Origin: Chlorocebus sabaeus
Taxonomy: Eukaryota; Chordata; Mammalia; Primates; Cercopithecidae
Direction: 5' to 3'
DNA length: 64,000 nucleotides
Assembly: GCF_047675955.1 (NCBI RefSeq)
Contig: NC_132923.1
Span: 94,175,137-94,239,136 of the forward strand
Below, one piece after another: positions 24,960-37,245 of the stretch. Under the pieces are notes generated by a model, which saw nothing but the letters and a program-made list of their open reading frames with translations, had not been told where the DNA came from and made no database searches. The translations under genes and the position numbers were made by a program. How positions within the stretch are numbered: position 1 is the first letter of the stretch; every line of letters begins with the position of its first letter.

Positions 24960-25815
24960 ATCTCAGTTACAAAGGACATGAACAGACACTTCAAAAGAAG
25001 ACATACATGTGGCCAAAAAGCATACGAAAAAATGCTCAACATCACTAATTGTTAGAGAAATGTAAATCAAAACCACAATGAGATACCATCTCACACCAGT
25101 CAGAATAGCTATTATTAAAAAGCAATAATAATAATAATAATAATAATAGATGCTGGGAAGGCTGCAGACAAAAGGGAATGCTTACACACTGCTGTTGGGA
25201 ATGTAAATTGGGTCAGCCACTGTGGAAAGTGGTTTGGCTATTTCTCAAAGAACTTAAAACAGAAGTACCATTTGACCTAGCAATCCCATTAATGAATATA
25301 TAATCAAAGGAATATATTGTTCAACCATAAAATACACATGCATGCATATGTTCATCACAGCACTATTCATAATAACAAAGGCCTGGAATTAACCTAAGTG
25401 CCCACCCATGGTAGACTGGATTTCTTTATGTGGTATATATACACCACGGAATACTACTGAGGCACAAAAAAAGAACAAGATCGTGTCTTTTCCAGCAACA
25501 TGGAGAGAGGTGGAGGCCATTATCCCTAGCAAACCAAGCAGGAATAGAAAAGCAAATACTGCATGTTCACATGTTCTCACTAATAAGTGGGAGCTAAATA
25601 TTGAGTACACATGGACACAAAGAAGGAAACAATAGACACACCAGGGCCTGCTTGAGAGTAGTGGGTGGGAGGAAGATGATGACTGAAAAACCACCTACTG
25701 AGTACTATGCTTATTACCTGAATGATGAAATAATCCATACAGCAAACCCCTACAACACACAATTTACCTATATAACAAACCTGCACGTGTACCCCATAAC
25801 TACAAGTTTTTTTTT
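24960..25815 (+). mobile_element. 5'-truncated L1 3' fragment
   Basis: Begins in the ORF2 end ('gaacagacacttcaaaagaag'), passes 'gataccatctcacaccagtc' and the ORF2 stop, and ends with the 3' UTR hallmark 'acctatataacaaacctgc'. A (TAA)n patch lies at about 25127-25148. Confidence 0.9.
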
Positions 25816-26059
25816 TAAGTTCTTTATAAACTGGAAAGTTCTATGCCAATAATAGGCATTATAATTAGATTTAGCCACAAAATATATGCACATTGTTTTC
25901 ATTAAAATTTACTTGTATCATCAAAAAATAAATAAATACAAACTGAATCTCTGTAAACTAAAGAAAAAAAGTTGCATGCACCTAAGTGGATATTTGCTGT
26001 GTTTTATGTAGCAATTGCACAACTGTAGGTGCTTTATAAACAGTTTTTTAGTCCACGGA
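25816..26059. other. Unassigned AT-rich DNA
   Basis: No gene or nameable repeat. Confidence 0.3.
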
Positions 26060-26290
26060 ATTACCAGAATTGGAAATTCATTTTTGTTTCTCTCCTTCTT
26101 CCTCTACATAGAAATATGTTTTTCTATGTTTAATTTTTTTGTCTATAGCTAGTTTGATTTTTCTCTTTTTTCTCTTTTCTTTTTTCTGACCACAAAGATC
26201 CAGAAGATATCTGCAACTGGTTTGAAAGTTATATTTTTATACTTCTGGAGGTTTCCCCTAACTTACCTACACTCATATTTACACTTTTTT
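26060..26290 (-). repeat. Left arm of a ~235-bp inverted repeat
   Basis: The reverse complement of this segment aligns along its whole length with 32275-32520. I count roughly 90% identity over about 230 positions, with small indels in A-runs. Shared landmarks are GTGTAGGTAAGTTAGGGGAA and TCTGGATCTTTGTGGTCAG. The two arms face each other across the HERV-L. Confidence 0.85.
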
Positions 26291-26446
26291 TTTCTTCTGG
26301 TTGCCTAAAGCTCACGGTATCTAAATCTTTACTCCAGAAACATTAAGAATCTTGGCATGCATTTACCTCTCTCTGTGTCTGTCTCTTCATTACCTCCCTG
26401 ACACTTTGAAATCACTGGAAGCTTTAACTCTAGATTGTTAGGGATG

Positions 26447-26750
26447 TATCTTTTTTTTTTTTTTTTGGAGACGGAGTCTCGCTCTGTCGCCCAGGCTGGA
26501 GTGCAGTGGCCGGATCTCAGCTCACTGCAAGCTCCGCCTCCCGGGTTCACGCCATTCTCCTGCCTCAGCCTCCCAAGTAGCTGGGACTACAGGCGCCCGC
26601 CACCACGCCCGGCTAGTTTTTTGTATTTTTTAGTAGAGACGAGGTTTCACCGTGTTAGCCAGGATGGTCTACGATCTCCTGACCTCGTGATCCGCCCGTC
26701 TCGGCCTCCCAAAGTGCTGGGATTACAGGCTTGAGCCACCGCGCCCGGCC
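26447..26750 (-). repeat. Young AluY, antisense (Old World monkey type)
   Basis: CpG-rich antisense AluY with 'gtggccggatctcagctc' and 'ggcttgagccaccgcgccc'. Flanked by the 15-bp duplication GGGATGTATCTTTTT (26441-26455, 26751-26765). Confidence 0.93.
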
Positions 26751-26765
26751 GGGATGTATCTTTTT

Positions 26766-27142
26766 AAAATAGCATTTAATTATTTAGACAACAAAGAACA
26801 TTTCTAATTTCCTTATACCATTCATCCCGTCTGTCTATTCTTCAGTTTAATGGCTGCTATCTGGAGGACAACTGAAACAATAGCACTGGATGAAAAAGCA
26901 ATATCCTTGGTCTAATCCAAGACACAGACTTATTTCCCATAACTGAGAAGTGTAAAGGGTGCTTTTCAAAAGTTTTGGGCAGTCTTGGTTTTGCTCTTTG
27001 AGACTCCTGAACCCCTATCATCTCTTTCTTTCCAAATCTGTGCATTCTAGGGCATAAACACTCAAGCCAATTCTTGCCTTAGCTCATTTCTTTATTTTTA
27101 TTTTTTTGTGGTAAAAAAAAAAAATAAAATAAATTTACCCTC

Positions 27143-27150
<8 letters not shown>
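26766..27150. other. Unassigned intergenic DNA
   Basis: No gene seen. T-rich to the right, ending in an A-run and then the long T-run of the next Alu. Confidence 0.3.
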
Positions 27151-27188
<38 letters not shown>

Positions 27189-27470
27189 AGATGGATTTTC
27201 ATTCTTTTCACCCAGGCTGGAGTGCAGTGGCACAATCTCGGCTCATTGCAACCTCTGCCTCCTGGGTTCAAGTGATTATCCTGCCTCGGCCTCCCAAGTA
27301 GCTGGGATTACAAGTGCCCACCACCATGCCCAGCTAATTTTTGCATTTTTAGTAGAGACGAGGTTTCGCCATATTGGCCAGGCTGGTCTTGAACTCCTGA
27401 CCTCAGGTGATCCACCCGCCTCAACCTCCCAAAGTGCTGGGATTATAGGCGTGAGCCACTGCACCTGGCC
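27151..27470 (-). repeat. AluS-type, antisense, with a ~38-T tail
   Basis: Long T-run 27150-27187 followed by both antisense Alu arms ending 'gtgagccactgcacctggcc'. Confidence 0.93.
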
Positions 27471-27815
27471 TACCCTCTCAATTTTTAAGTGTACACTACA
27501 GTCTTGTTAACTATGTGCACATTGTTATATGACAGATCTTCAGAACATGCTCACCTCATATGTCTTAAACTCTATACCCATGGAATAATAACTTCCTATT
27601 TCCCTCACCCTATAGACTCTCAACTACCATTCTGCTTTCTGTTTCTATGAGTTTGTGTTAGATACCTCATTTGAGTAAAATCATGCAGTGTTGCAGCGTT
27701 TGCATTTTGTGATTGGCTTATTTCCCTTAGCATAATGTCCCAAAATTTCATCTATGTTGCAGTATATGACAGGATTTCATTCTTTTCAAAGGCTGCATAA
27801 TCTTCCATTGTATGT
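27471..27815 (-). repeat. Old L1-type remnant
   Basis: The order 'gtgcacattgttatatgacag', 'cagaacatgctcacctcat', 'cttagcataatgtcc' is a familiar antisense old L1 3' region. Confidence 0.5.
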
Positions 27816-28255
27816 GTATTAGGGTTCTCTAGAGGGACAGAACTAATAGGATAGATGTATATATAAAGGGGAGTTTATTAAGGAATATTAGCTCACACAA
27901 TCACAAGGGCCCACAATAGGCCATCTGCAAGCTGAGGAGCAAGGAAGCCAGTCTGAGTCCCAAAGCTGAAGAACTTGGAGTCCGATGTTCAAGGGCAGGA
28001 AGCATCCAGCATAGGAAAAAGATGTAGGCTGGGAGGCTAAGCCAGTCTAATCTGTTCATGTTCTGCCTGCTTTTTATTCCGGCCATGCTGGCATCTGATT
28101 AGATTGTGCCCACCCAGATTAAGGGTGGATCTGCCTTTCCCAGTCAACTGACTCAAATGTTAATCTCCTTTGGCAACACCCTCACAGACACACCCAGGAA
28201 CAATATTTTGCATCCTTCAGTCCAATAAAGTTGACACTCAGTATTAACCATCACA
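27816..28255 (-). mobile_element. MLT2A-type LTR of HERV-L (3' LTR of the minus-strand provirus)
   Basis: Starts TGTATTAGGGTTCTCTAGAG and ends near GTTGACACTCAGTATTAACCATCACA, the reverse complement of an MLT2A-type LTR as I recognise it. The internal ERV-L sequence follows to the right, so this is the 3' LTR of a minus-strand element. Confidence 0.85.
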
Positions 28256-30979
28256 AATCCGTCCCTTGTCAACTTGAACCCATACACATCTCCTGAGATC
28301 ATACATAATCTTCAAATAAATAAAAAAAAACATAATCTTCAAATAAAGACATAATTACACCTAACATAATACAACTGTCCTTTGGGCACCAATCCCCAAC
28401 CCAAATGCTATTACATAAAATTAACAAAACTTAAATGCTCATATGAAGTCAATAAATCTTGTATCACATGATAAAGGAAAAAAGGGAATAAAAATGAAGA
28501 ATATTTTCTTAGTACAAGTGTATACATGCACAAACATGTTTTTAACAAAAGAAGTACTCATGACAACTACAGTCATTTCTGTAGCTGGTCGCATGGTCAT
28601 AGCTGGTATTGATGACTACCTTCTTCTACTACCCATTCCTTATTCCCTTTGCCTTCAGCAAGCACCTTAGCAGGTCATAGTTTTTTGCCTGGTAGAGTAA
28701 CCCAAATCTTCATTCCTGAAGAGTCTGGGCCATTTGTAGTCCTGCCTGGATTGGGCTGTTGTAGTTTCCCATTGACCTGAGTCACAGGGCATGGTAATAC
28801 TAAGAGACGCCCTGATGGATTTCCTGTATTTCATGCATACTCTTCCTTACTTCCATGGTGGAGTAGCAGACTGATTTCATCTTGATAGTCTGGGTCAATC
28901 ACCCCAGCTAACACTGTAACTCTCTTCTTAGCCTGTTGGCTTAAAGGTAGGAGGAACCCAAAGTGTTCAGGGGGCAATCTTAATTTCCAGTTTAATGGAA
29001 CTGTTGTGTCTCCTGCCGGCAGCATTCCTCCCTCTGGAACTAAGACTGCTAGGCTTGTAGAACATAATGTCACAGGAACAGAAAGCAACAATTTTGCTAG
29101 TGGGTCACTAGGGGTGATGATAAGTTGTGCCACTTCCACTTCCACCCCTTGGTTCCTGGACTCATGATCCTGGCTGTGGGAGAAACAGTACCATATATTG
29201 AACACTGATTCAGAGCACACACAGCCTTGCAAAGTATAGTCACCTAGTTGGTGTTGTAATTGTGACTTCAAAAGGCCATTCCACCATTCTGTCAATCCAG
29301 CTGATTCAGTATGATGGAGAACATGGTAAGACGAGTGAATTCAATGAGCATGAGCCCACTGCCGCAAGTCTTTAGCCGTAAAGTGAGTGCTTTGGTCAGA
29401 GGCAATGCTATGTGGAATACCATGATGGTGAATAAAGCATTACGTGAGTCCATGAATGGTAGTCTTGGCAGAAGCATTGCATGCAAGACAGGCAAACCCA
29501 TATCTGGAATAAGTGTCTATTCCAGTGAGGAAAAATCTCTGCCCTTTCCATGATGGAAGAGGTCCAATATAATCAACCTGCCACCAGGTAGCTGGCTGAT
29601 CACCCCGAGGAATGGTGCCATATCAAGGGCTCAGTGTTGGTCTCTGCTGCTGGCAATTGGGCACTCAGCAGTAGCTGTAGCCAAGTTAGCCTTGGTGAGT
29701 GGAAGTCCATGTTGCTGAGCCTATGTGTAACCTCCATCCCTACCACCATGGCCACTTTGTTCACGGGCCCATTGGACAATGACAGGGGTGGCTGGGGAAA
29801 GAGGCTGAGTATGTCCTCAGAACGGGTCATCGTATCCACTTATGAAAATCCTCCTCTGCTGAGGTCACCCATTGGTGAGCACTCACATGGGATACAAATA
29901 TCTTCACAGTTTTTGACTACTCAGAGAAGTCATCCACATACCTCTTCCCCAAATTTCTTTATCACCAATTTTCCAATCATGCTTTTTCCAAGTCCCTGAC
30001 CATCCAACCAAACCATTGGCTACAGTCCAATAATCAGTACATAATCGCATATCTGGCCATTTTTCCTTCCATGCAAAGTGCACAACCAGATGCACTGCTC
30101 AAAGTTATGCCCACTGGGAAGATTTTCCTTCACCACTGCCCTTCAGGAATGTCTTAGAAAAGGGCTGTACTGCTGCAGCTATCCACTTTCAGGTGGTGTC
30201 TGTGTATCATGCAGAACCATCTGTGAACCAAGCCCCAGTCTTCTCTTCCTCTGTCAACTGATCATAGGGAACTCCCCATAAGGCCATCAGTGCAGGCTAG
30301 GGGAAAGAAGGCAGGGTGGCAGAAGTGGAGACCATGGGCATTTGAGACACTTCTTCATGTAACTTACTGGTACCTTCAGGACCTGCGTGACCTTGATCAC
30401 ATATATACTACTTACATTTGATGATGGAATGCTGCTGTGCATACCCCCACTTTATGGCTAGACAGGTCAGAAAGCACCCAGTTCATGATAGGTAGTTCAG
30501 GTTGCATGGTGACTTGATGACCTATAGTCAAATGTTCAGTTTCCACCAAAGCCCAGTAACAGGCCAAGAGCTGCCTCTCAAAAGGAGAGAAGTTATCTGT
30601 AGAAGATGGCAGGGCCTTGCTCCAAAATCCTAGAGGTCTCCACTGTGATTCACCTATGGGGTCCTGCCAAAGGCTCCAAATAGCATCTCTATCTGCCACT
30701 GACATCTCAAGCACCATTGGATCTGCTAGGTCTTATGGTCCAAGTGGCAGAGCAGCTTGTACAGCAGCCTGGATCCGTTGCAGAACCTTCTCTGTTCTGG
30801 ACCCCAATATAAACTGGCAGCCTTTTGGGTCACTGAATAAATGGACCAGAGTAACACACCCATGTGAGGAACGTGTTGCCTCCATAATCCAAATAGGCCC
30901 AGTAGGCATTGTGCCTCTTTCTTAGTTGCAGGAGGGACCAAATGCAGCAACTTATTCTTCACCTTAGAAGGAATATCTC

Positions 30980-31296
30980 AGCCAGGCGCCATGGCTCAAG
31001 CCTGTAATCCCAGCACTTTGGGAGGCCGAGACGGGCGGATCACGAGGTCAAGAGATCGAGACTATCCTGGCTAACACGGTGAAACCCCGTCTCTACTAAA
31101 AAATACAAAAAAAAAAAAAAAAAAAAAAAAAAACTAGCCGGGCGAGGTGGTGGGCGCCTGTAGTCCCAGCTACTCGGGAGGCTGAGGCAGGAGAATGGCA
31201 TAAGCCCGGGAGGCGGAGCTTGCAGTGAGCTGAGATCCAGCCACTGCACTCCAGCCTGGGCAACAGAGCGAGACTCCGTCTCAAAAAAAAAAAAAA
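30980..31296 (+). repeat. Young AluY inside the HERV-L pol region
   Basis: Sense AluY with 'ctcaagcctgtaatcccagc' and 'gatccagccactgcactcc', an internal A-run (about 31108-31132) and A-tail. It is flanked by AAGGAATATCT (30968-30978, 31297-31307). It splits the HERV-L between RNase H and reverse transcriptase. Confidence 0.93.
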
Positions 31297-31904
31297 AAGG
31301 AATATCTTGACAGGCTTCACACCACTGAACCCCTAGAAATCTTACTGAGATAGAAGGTCCCTGAATTTTAGTCAGATTTATTTCCCATCCTCTGGCACAC
31401 AAATGTCTCACCAATAAGGCCAGTGTGTTTGCTACTTCTCACTCACTGGATCCAATCAGCATAATGATATCAATGTAATGGACTAGTGTGATATCTTGTG
31501 GAAAAGAAAATCGATCAAAGTCTCTCCAAACAAGATTATGACACAAAGCCAGAGACTTGATATACCACTGAGGTAGGACACTAAAGGTATATTGCTGGCC
31601 CTGCCAACTGAAGGCAAATTGTTTCTCGTGGGCCTTATAGACAGGTATGGAGAAAAAGCATTTGCCAAATCAATGGCTGCATACCAGGTGCCAGGAGACA
31701 TGTTAATTTGCTCAAGCAATGAAACCACATCTGGTATAGCAGCTGCAATTGGAGTCATGACTTGGTTAAGCTTACAATAATCCACTGTCATTCTCCAAGA
31801 TCCATCTGTCCTCTGCACAAGTCAAATAAGAGAGTTAAACGAGGATGTGGTGGGAATCACCACTCCTGCATCTTTCAAGTCCTTGATGGTGAAACTAATC
31901 TCTA

Positions 31905-32010
31905 CAGATTAGTTTCTAATCTGTGGAGCTCTAATGGCTTCCATTAGAATCCACAGATTCCATTTCTAATCTGTGGAGCTCTAATGGCTCTAATGGCAGC
32001 TCTAATGGCT
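31905..32010. repeat. Local tandem duplications inside HERV-L protease region
   Basis: 'tttctaatctgtggagctctaatgg' occurs twice (about 31912 and 31962), and 'ggagctctaatggc' variants repeat again after it. This is a small local expansion of coding-derived sequence. Confidence 0.8.
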
Positions 32011-32124
32011 TCCATTTGGCCTTTCCCACCATAATAGCCCTCACCCTACCAGTCAGGGAGCAAATGTGGGGGTTCTGCCAGCTGCTAAGTATGTCTATGC
32101 CAATTATGCATTCTGGCACTGGAG

Positions 32125-32270
32125 AAAAACCACAGGCTACATCTTTCTCCTATGTTGGATGCTTCCTGCCCTCAAACACTGGACTTCAGGTTCTTCAGTT
32201 TTAGGACTTGGACTAGCTCTCCTCGCTCCTCAGCTTGCAGACAGCCTATTGTGGGACCTTGTGATTATGT
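32125..32270 (+). mobile_element. MLT2A LTR fragment in inverted orientation
   Basis: Reads GCTACATCTTTCTCC ... GCTTGCAGACAGCC ... GGGACCTTGTGATT in sense. This is the reverse complement of about 27893-28033 in the left LTR. The right flank enters the inverted-repeat arm within about five bases. Confidence 0.88.
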
Positions 32271-32274
32271 ATGT

Positions 32275-32520
32275 AAAAAGTATAAATGTGAGTGTAGGTA
32301 AGTTAGGGGAAACTTCCAGAAGTATAAAATAAAACTTTCAAACCAACTGTAGATACCTTCTGGATCTTTGTGGTCAGAAAAAAGAAAAGAGAAAAAAAAG
32401 AGAGAAAAATCAAACCAGCTACAGATAAAAGTTAATAGATAAAGTTAAACATAGAAAAACATATTTCTATGTAAAGGAAGAATGAAAAAAAATAGAAAAA
32501 TGAATTTCCAGTTCTGATAT
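32275..32520 (+). repeat. Right arm of the ~235-bp inverted repeat
   Basis: Matches the reverse complement of 26060-26290 (see that entry). The homology ends at about 32520, where antisense L1 begins. Confidence 0.85.
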
Positions 32521-35385
32521 TACCTTGTTGATTTTCTGTCCAGATGATCTGTCCAATGTTGACAGTGGGGTGTTGGAGTCCCCATCTATTATTGTATTGT
32601 GGTCTCTCTTTAGCTCTAATACACTTTACATATCTGGGTGTTCTGGTGTTGCATGCATATATATTCACAATCTTCTTTCTGAATTGATCCCTTTATCATT
32701 ATATAATGACCTTTGTCTCTGTTTTTTTACTTAAAGTGTATTTTGTCTGATAAAAGTATACCTATTCTCACGTGCTTTTGGTTTCCGTTTGTGTAGAATA
32801 TCTTTTCCCATCCCTTCACTTTCAGTCTATTACATGTTTAAAGGTGAAGTGACTTTCTTGTAAGCAGCATATAGTTCGGTCTTTTTTTTTTTTTTTTCCT
32901 AATCCATCCAGCTTTTCTATATGTTTTAATTGAAGAATTTGAAACATTTATATTCAGGGTTGCTATTGATAGGTGAGGATTTACTCTCATCATTTTGTAA
33001 TTGTTTTCTGATTGTTTTATATATTATTTGCTCCTTTCTTATTGTTTATTCTTGCAATTTGGTGGTTTTCTGCAGTGATAATGTTTGATTCTCTTTTTTA
33101 TTTGTATATCAACTCTACCAGTGAGTTTTATACCTTTCTGTGTTTTCGTAAGTGTTGGTACCATCTTTTTGCTTGCAGATGTAGGAGTCCCTTAAGCATT
33201 TCTTTTAGGACCAGTCTAGTGGTGATGAAGCCCCTCAATTTTTGCTTACCTGAGAAAAACTTTATTTCTCCATTTCTGAAGGATACCTTTGGTGGGTATT
33301 CTTGGCTAGCAGTTTTGTTTTATTTTTTTTCCTTTAGCACTTTGAATATATGCGTCCTTTCTCTCCTGGTTTGTAAGGTTTATGCTGTTGTTACTGTGAT
33401 GGGAATTCCCTTATATATACTACTTGATGCTTTTCTCTTGTTGTTTTAAGAATTCTCTTTGTCTTTGACTTTTGACAGTTTTATAATATGTCTCAGAAAG
33501 GACATTTTGTGGTTGAATCTATCTGGAGACTTTTGAGCTTTCCATATCTGGTTGTTCATATTTCTCTCTCAAGACTTGAGACCTTTCCAGTGATTATTTC
33601 ATTAAGTAGGTTTTCTATGCCTTTGTCAGCTCTTCTTCTGGAATACCAAAAACACAAATGTTTATTTTCTTGATGGTATCCTATATGTCATATAGGCTCC
33701 TTTCTTTTTCTTTCTTTCTCTCTCTCTCGCCTTTCTTTCTTTCTTTTTTTTTTTTTTTTTTTTTTTTTGATTGAGTCTCACTCTGTCACCCAGGCTGGAG
33801 TGCAGTGGCACATGATCTTAGCTCACTGTTACCTCTGCTTCCTGGATTCAAGCAATTCTTGTGCCTCAGCCTCTCAAGTTGCTGGGATTACAGGCATGCA
33901 CCATCATGCCCAGCTAATTTTTTTTGTATTTTTAGTAGAGATGAGGTTTCGCCATGTTGGCCAGGCAGGTCTCAAACTTTTGGCCTCAAGTGATCCACCC
34001 GCGTTGGCCTCCCAAAGTACTGGGATTACAGGCATGAGCCACTGCACCTGGCTTCCTGAGTTTCCTTAACATCATTATTTTGAATCCCTTTTAAGGCATT
34101 TCATAGACTTCCTTTTCTTTGGGGTCTATTATTGAATAATTATTGTGTTCCTTTGGAGGTGTCATGTTTCCTTGCCTTTTTTGTTTGTTTCTTGTGTCTC
34201 TATGTTGATATCTATGCATCTAGTATAATAGTCACTTCTTCCAATTTTATGAAGTAGCTTTCATAGGGGAAGACTTTTTCCTGTAGATGTATCTATAGTA
34301 TCAATTGGGTAGGGTTGTTCAGTTTTGGTTCTGAGTGAGCATTATAGTGTAGTGTCTGTATGATTCCTACAGCTGTAATCAGTGTCACCAGTATTTCCAA
34401 GTTCCTCATTGACTTAGGCTGCAGTTGTTTGTGAAGGCTGTGGTGAAGCTTTGCTGTAGATATGGATTCTGGGTGGGCCAGTCCTCAGATACCCAGGCAG
34501 TGCATGCGAGTATCAGTAGTGGCAGCAGTGACCCTAAACGGATTGTCCTCTGGTCCCTGGACAGCATGCACAGGTGTTGGTGGGCCGGTCCTTGGCCCCA
34601 AGATGGCATGTGCACTGGCACCAACGGTGGCAGTGCTAGCAGCAGCCCCAAGCAGTTCAGTCCTTGGGCCCCCAAGCAGTGTATGGCCCCTCTGCTAAAG
34701 GGGACAGAGTTGCTGTCAGTGATGGTGGCCCTAGGCAGGCAGCTCTCAGACTCTCAGTGGCATGAACTTTGGCTCCTTATGTCCTGGGGGCAATCTCCCT
34801 GATGTGCTGGGCTGTCTGTTCCCTGGGGTGTAGGATACTGAGTGGTCTCAGGTGCCAGGAACATGGCCACATCACTGGTTCTAGCTGGTGTCAGGACACT
34901 GCAGTCCTCTGAGACTTATTCCAGAGGAAAGTCTCAGCTGGCTGGAATTCAAGAAGGAGCTAAAATGAAATGGGCTTAGCTTAACAGAAAACCAGGAAGG
35001 ACAGACTAGTTCCTTTCACTGCTAAGAAAGAGAAAGACCCTTCTCAGAAAAGGAATGGAGTAAAAGTCCTAAATGAAACAAGGAGCTCTACAGAATTTCA
35101 AGTACCAGTCCCTTGGGAGCTCTCCAAATGTTTCAGAAGTTCATCAGTTACAGTTTAGGTTTTCCTACCCTGGCACTGGTTTCCACACAGGTTTCTGTTC
35201 TGGTATGTTGTGATTCTCTGTATCTACCTGTCTCTCCAGTTTCAGGGGCAATGATTTGCCCTGTGACCTCACATCTTTTATGGATCTTATGAATCTAAGT
35301 AGAGCTGTTGATCTTTTAGTTTGTTCAGCTTTTACTTGTTGCTAAAACAGAGGGGTGACTTCTAAGCTCCTTACACGTGGAACTA
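32521..35385 (-). mobile_element. Old L1 (L1M-type), antisense, decayed
   Basis: The minus strand gives an ORF2 endonuclease piece (the stretch starting MNIYACNTRTP at about 32668). It then runs through ORF1-region sequence (32880-33450) to a GC-rich 5' UTR (about 34400-35300). An antisense Alu interrupts it at about 33738. No intact frame. The boundary with the next L1 is uncertain. Confidence 0.65.
33738..34053 (-). repeat. AluS-type, antisense, with CTTT/T tail
   Basis: T-rich tail after a (CTTT)n patch (33700-33768), then both Alu arms to 'gagccactgcacctgg'. Confidence 0.92.
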
Positions 35386-36074
35386 GAAACCAGAATTATT
35401 TTTATTCATTCAGCTGCACTATGTCTTTTAATTGCAGAGATTAATCCACTTAAATTTAAAGTAATTACTGATAGGAAAGAACTTATCATTGCCACTTTAT
35501 TCTTATTTCTGTCTGTCTCGTAGTTATTTTGTCTCTCTTTTCTTCTCTTGGTGCCCTTCCTTTGTGTTTCACTGATTTTTGTGTGTGTTGACTTGCTTTG
35601 ATTCTTTTCTCATTTATTTCTGTGCATCTTCTATGGATATTTTCTTCATGGCTACCATGAGGTTTACATAAACATCTTATAGTTATAACAATCTCTTTTA
35701 AGCTAATAACAATTTCAATTACATTAAACTTTACTCCTTTACCTCTCCCCCACTTTATCAATGTCACAAATTACATCTTTTTATATTTTGTATGCATCAA
35801 TGCAGTTTGAGTTTTTGTGTTTTTCTCTCTTAAATTATATACCAGTTATTAAGGGATTTACATACCAACATTACAGTATTACAGTATTCTGTATTTATCT
35901 GTAGATATACCTTTACTAGTGAGTTGTGTATTTTTGTACATGTTTGTGTTGCTGTCTAGCATCCTTTAGTTTAAATCTGAGGACTCATCCTAACATTTCT
36001 TGTAAGGCAGGTGTTGTGGGGATGAATTCCCTAAGCTTTTGCTTATCTTAGTAAGCTTTTCTTTTTTTCTTTCT

Positions 36075-36376
36075 TTCTTTTTTTTTTTTTTTAGCATTGT
36101 CTTGCCATCACCCAGGTTGGAAGGCAGTATAGCATGATCATAGCTCACTCTAACCTCAAATTCCTGGGCTTACGTGATCTTCCCACATCAAACTCTTGAG
36201 TAGCTAGGAATACAGGCTCATGCCATCACACCAGCTTTGTGTGTGTGGGTGTGTGTGGGTGTAGAGATAGGGTCTTGCTATGTTGTCCAGGTTATTCTCA
36301 AACTCCTGACCTCAAGCAATCCTCCTGCCTTAGCCTCCCAAAGTGCTAGGATTATAGGCATGAGTAACCATACCTG
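36075..36376 (-). repeat. AluJ-type, antisense, degenerate
   Basis: Diverged antisense Alu with both arms recognisable ('cctaaagtgctgggatta'-like end: 'ctcccaaagtgctaggatt') and a GT repeat (36237-36262) in the linker. Confidence 0.8.
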
Positions 36377-36433
36377 CCTCTCTTTCATTTTTGAAGGACA
36401 GTTTTGCTGGATGTAGTGTTCTTGTTTGACAGG

Positions 36434-36462
36434 GGGTGTGTGTGTGTGTGTGTGTGTGTTTC
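36434..36462. repeat. (GT)n microsatellite
   Basis: About 13 GT units inside old L1 sequence. Confidence 0.9.
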
Positions 36463-37245
36463 TTTCAGCACTTTAACTACACCATCACATTCCCTCTTGC
36501 CTATAAGGTTTCTGCTGAGAAACTCCCTGATAATTTTATAAAGTTACCTTGTATGCGATGACTTGCTTTTTTCTTGCTAGCTTCAAGACTTTGTCTTTAA
36601 CTGCTGACAGTTTGATTGTAATGTGTGCTCTTTATTGTGGGCCTCTTTGGTTCATCTTAACTGGAGTTTTTTGAGCTTCTTGGGATTGGATGTCCATTTC
36701 ATTCCTCAGATTTTGGAAATTTGGGTCATTATTTCTTCAATTACATTCTCAATCCCTTTCTCTCCCTCTTCTTCTGGAACTCACATAATGTGTATATTGA
36801 TCCACTAGATGGTATCCCATAAATCCCTTGGGATTTTAAAATTTTTCTTCATTCTTTTTTTTCTTTTTGTTCCTCTGACTCACTAAGTTCAATCTGTCTT
36901 CAAGTTACCTGATTCTTCCTTCTGCTTAAGTCTGCTGTTGAACCCCTGTAGTGAATTTTTCAATTCAGTTATCGTATTCTTCGGTTTCAGAATTTGTTTG
37001 GTTCTTTGTTTCTGTCTCTATTGACATTCTCATTTCATTCACACATTGTTTTTCTGATTTTTCACAGCCTAGCTTCATACAGAGAAAGACCTTCAATAAG
37101 GTCTTGGCTTCAATAAGCCGCCAAGGTAGATTCTGGGAACCTCCGAATCCTTTCGGTGGGGATGTTACTTCTCTGGGCTCATGCTTGTAATTTCCCAATT
37201 ACAGACCTTTGCCAGTTTGTTGCTACTTTCAGAAGTGCATAATTT

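Larger units (their letters stand above)
28256..32124 (-). mobile_element. Decayed HERV-L (ERV3-class) internal region: protease, RT, RNase H, integrase, dUTPase
   Basis: Read right to left, broken frames appear in retroviral pol order. A protease end lies at about 32119-31931 (ECIIGIDIL). Reverse transcriptase follows (31818-31483, with the block WYAAIDLANAF). An AluY splits the region at 30980-31296. RNase H is at 30717-30412, integrase at about 29840-29300, and a C-terminal segment with the dUTPase-like stretch GVIDPDYQDEISLLLHH at 29295-28831. A dUTPase behind integrase is characteristic of HERV-L. No env is present, as expected. Numerous stops and frameshifts disable every domain. gag and the 5' LTR are missing in normal form. 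A short MLT2A piece lies at the right end in the opposite orientation. Confidence 0.85.

Noticed and set aside
26435..26734. 99-codon frame, and many similar frames elsewhere (for example 21100, 23422, 31040, 61083)
   Set aside because: They are the well-known chance frames of antisense Alus (SRSVAQAGVQW-type), not genes.
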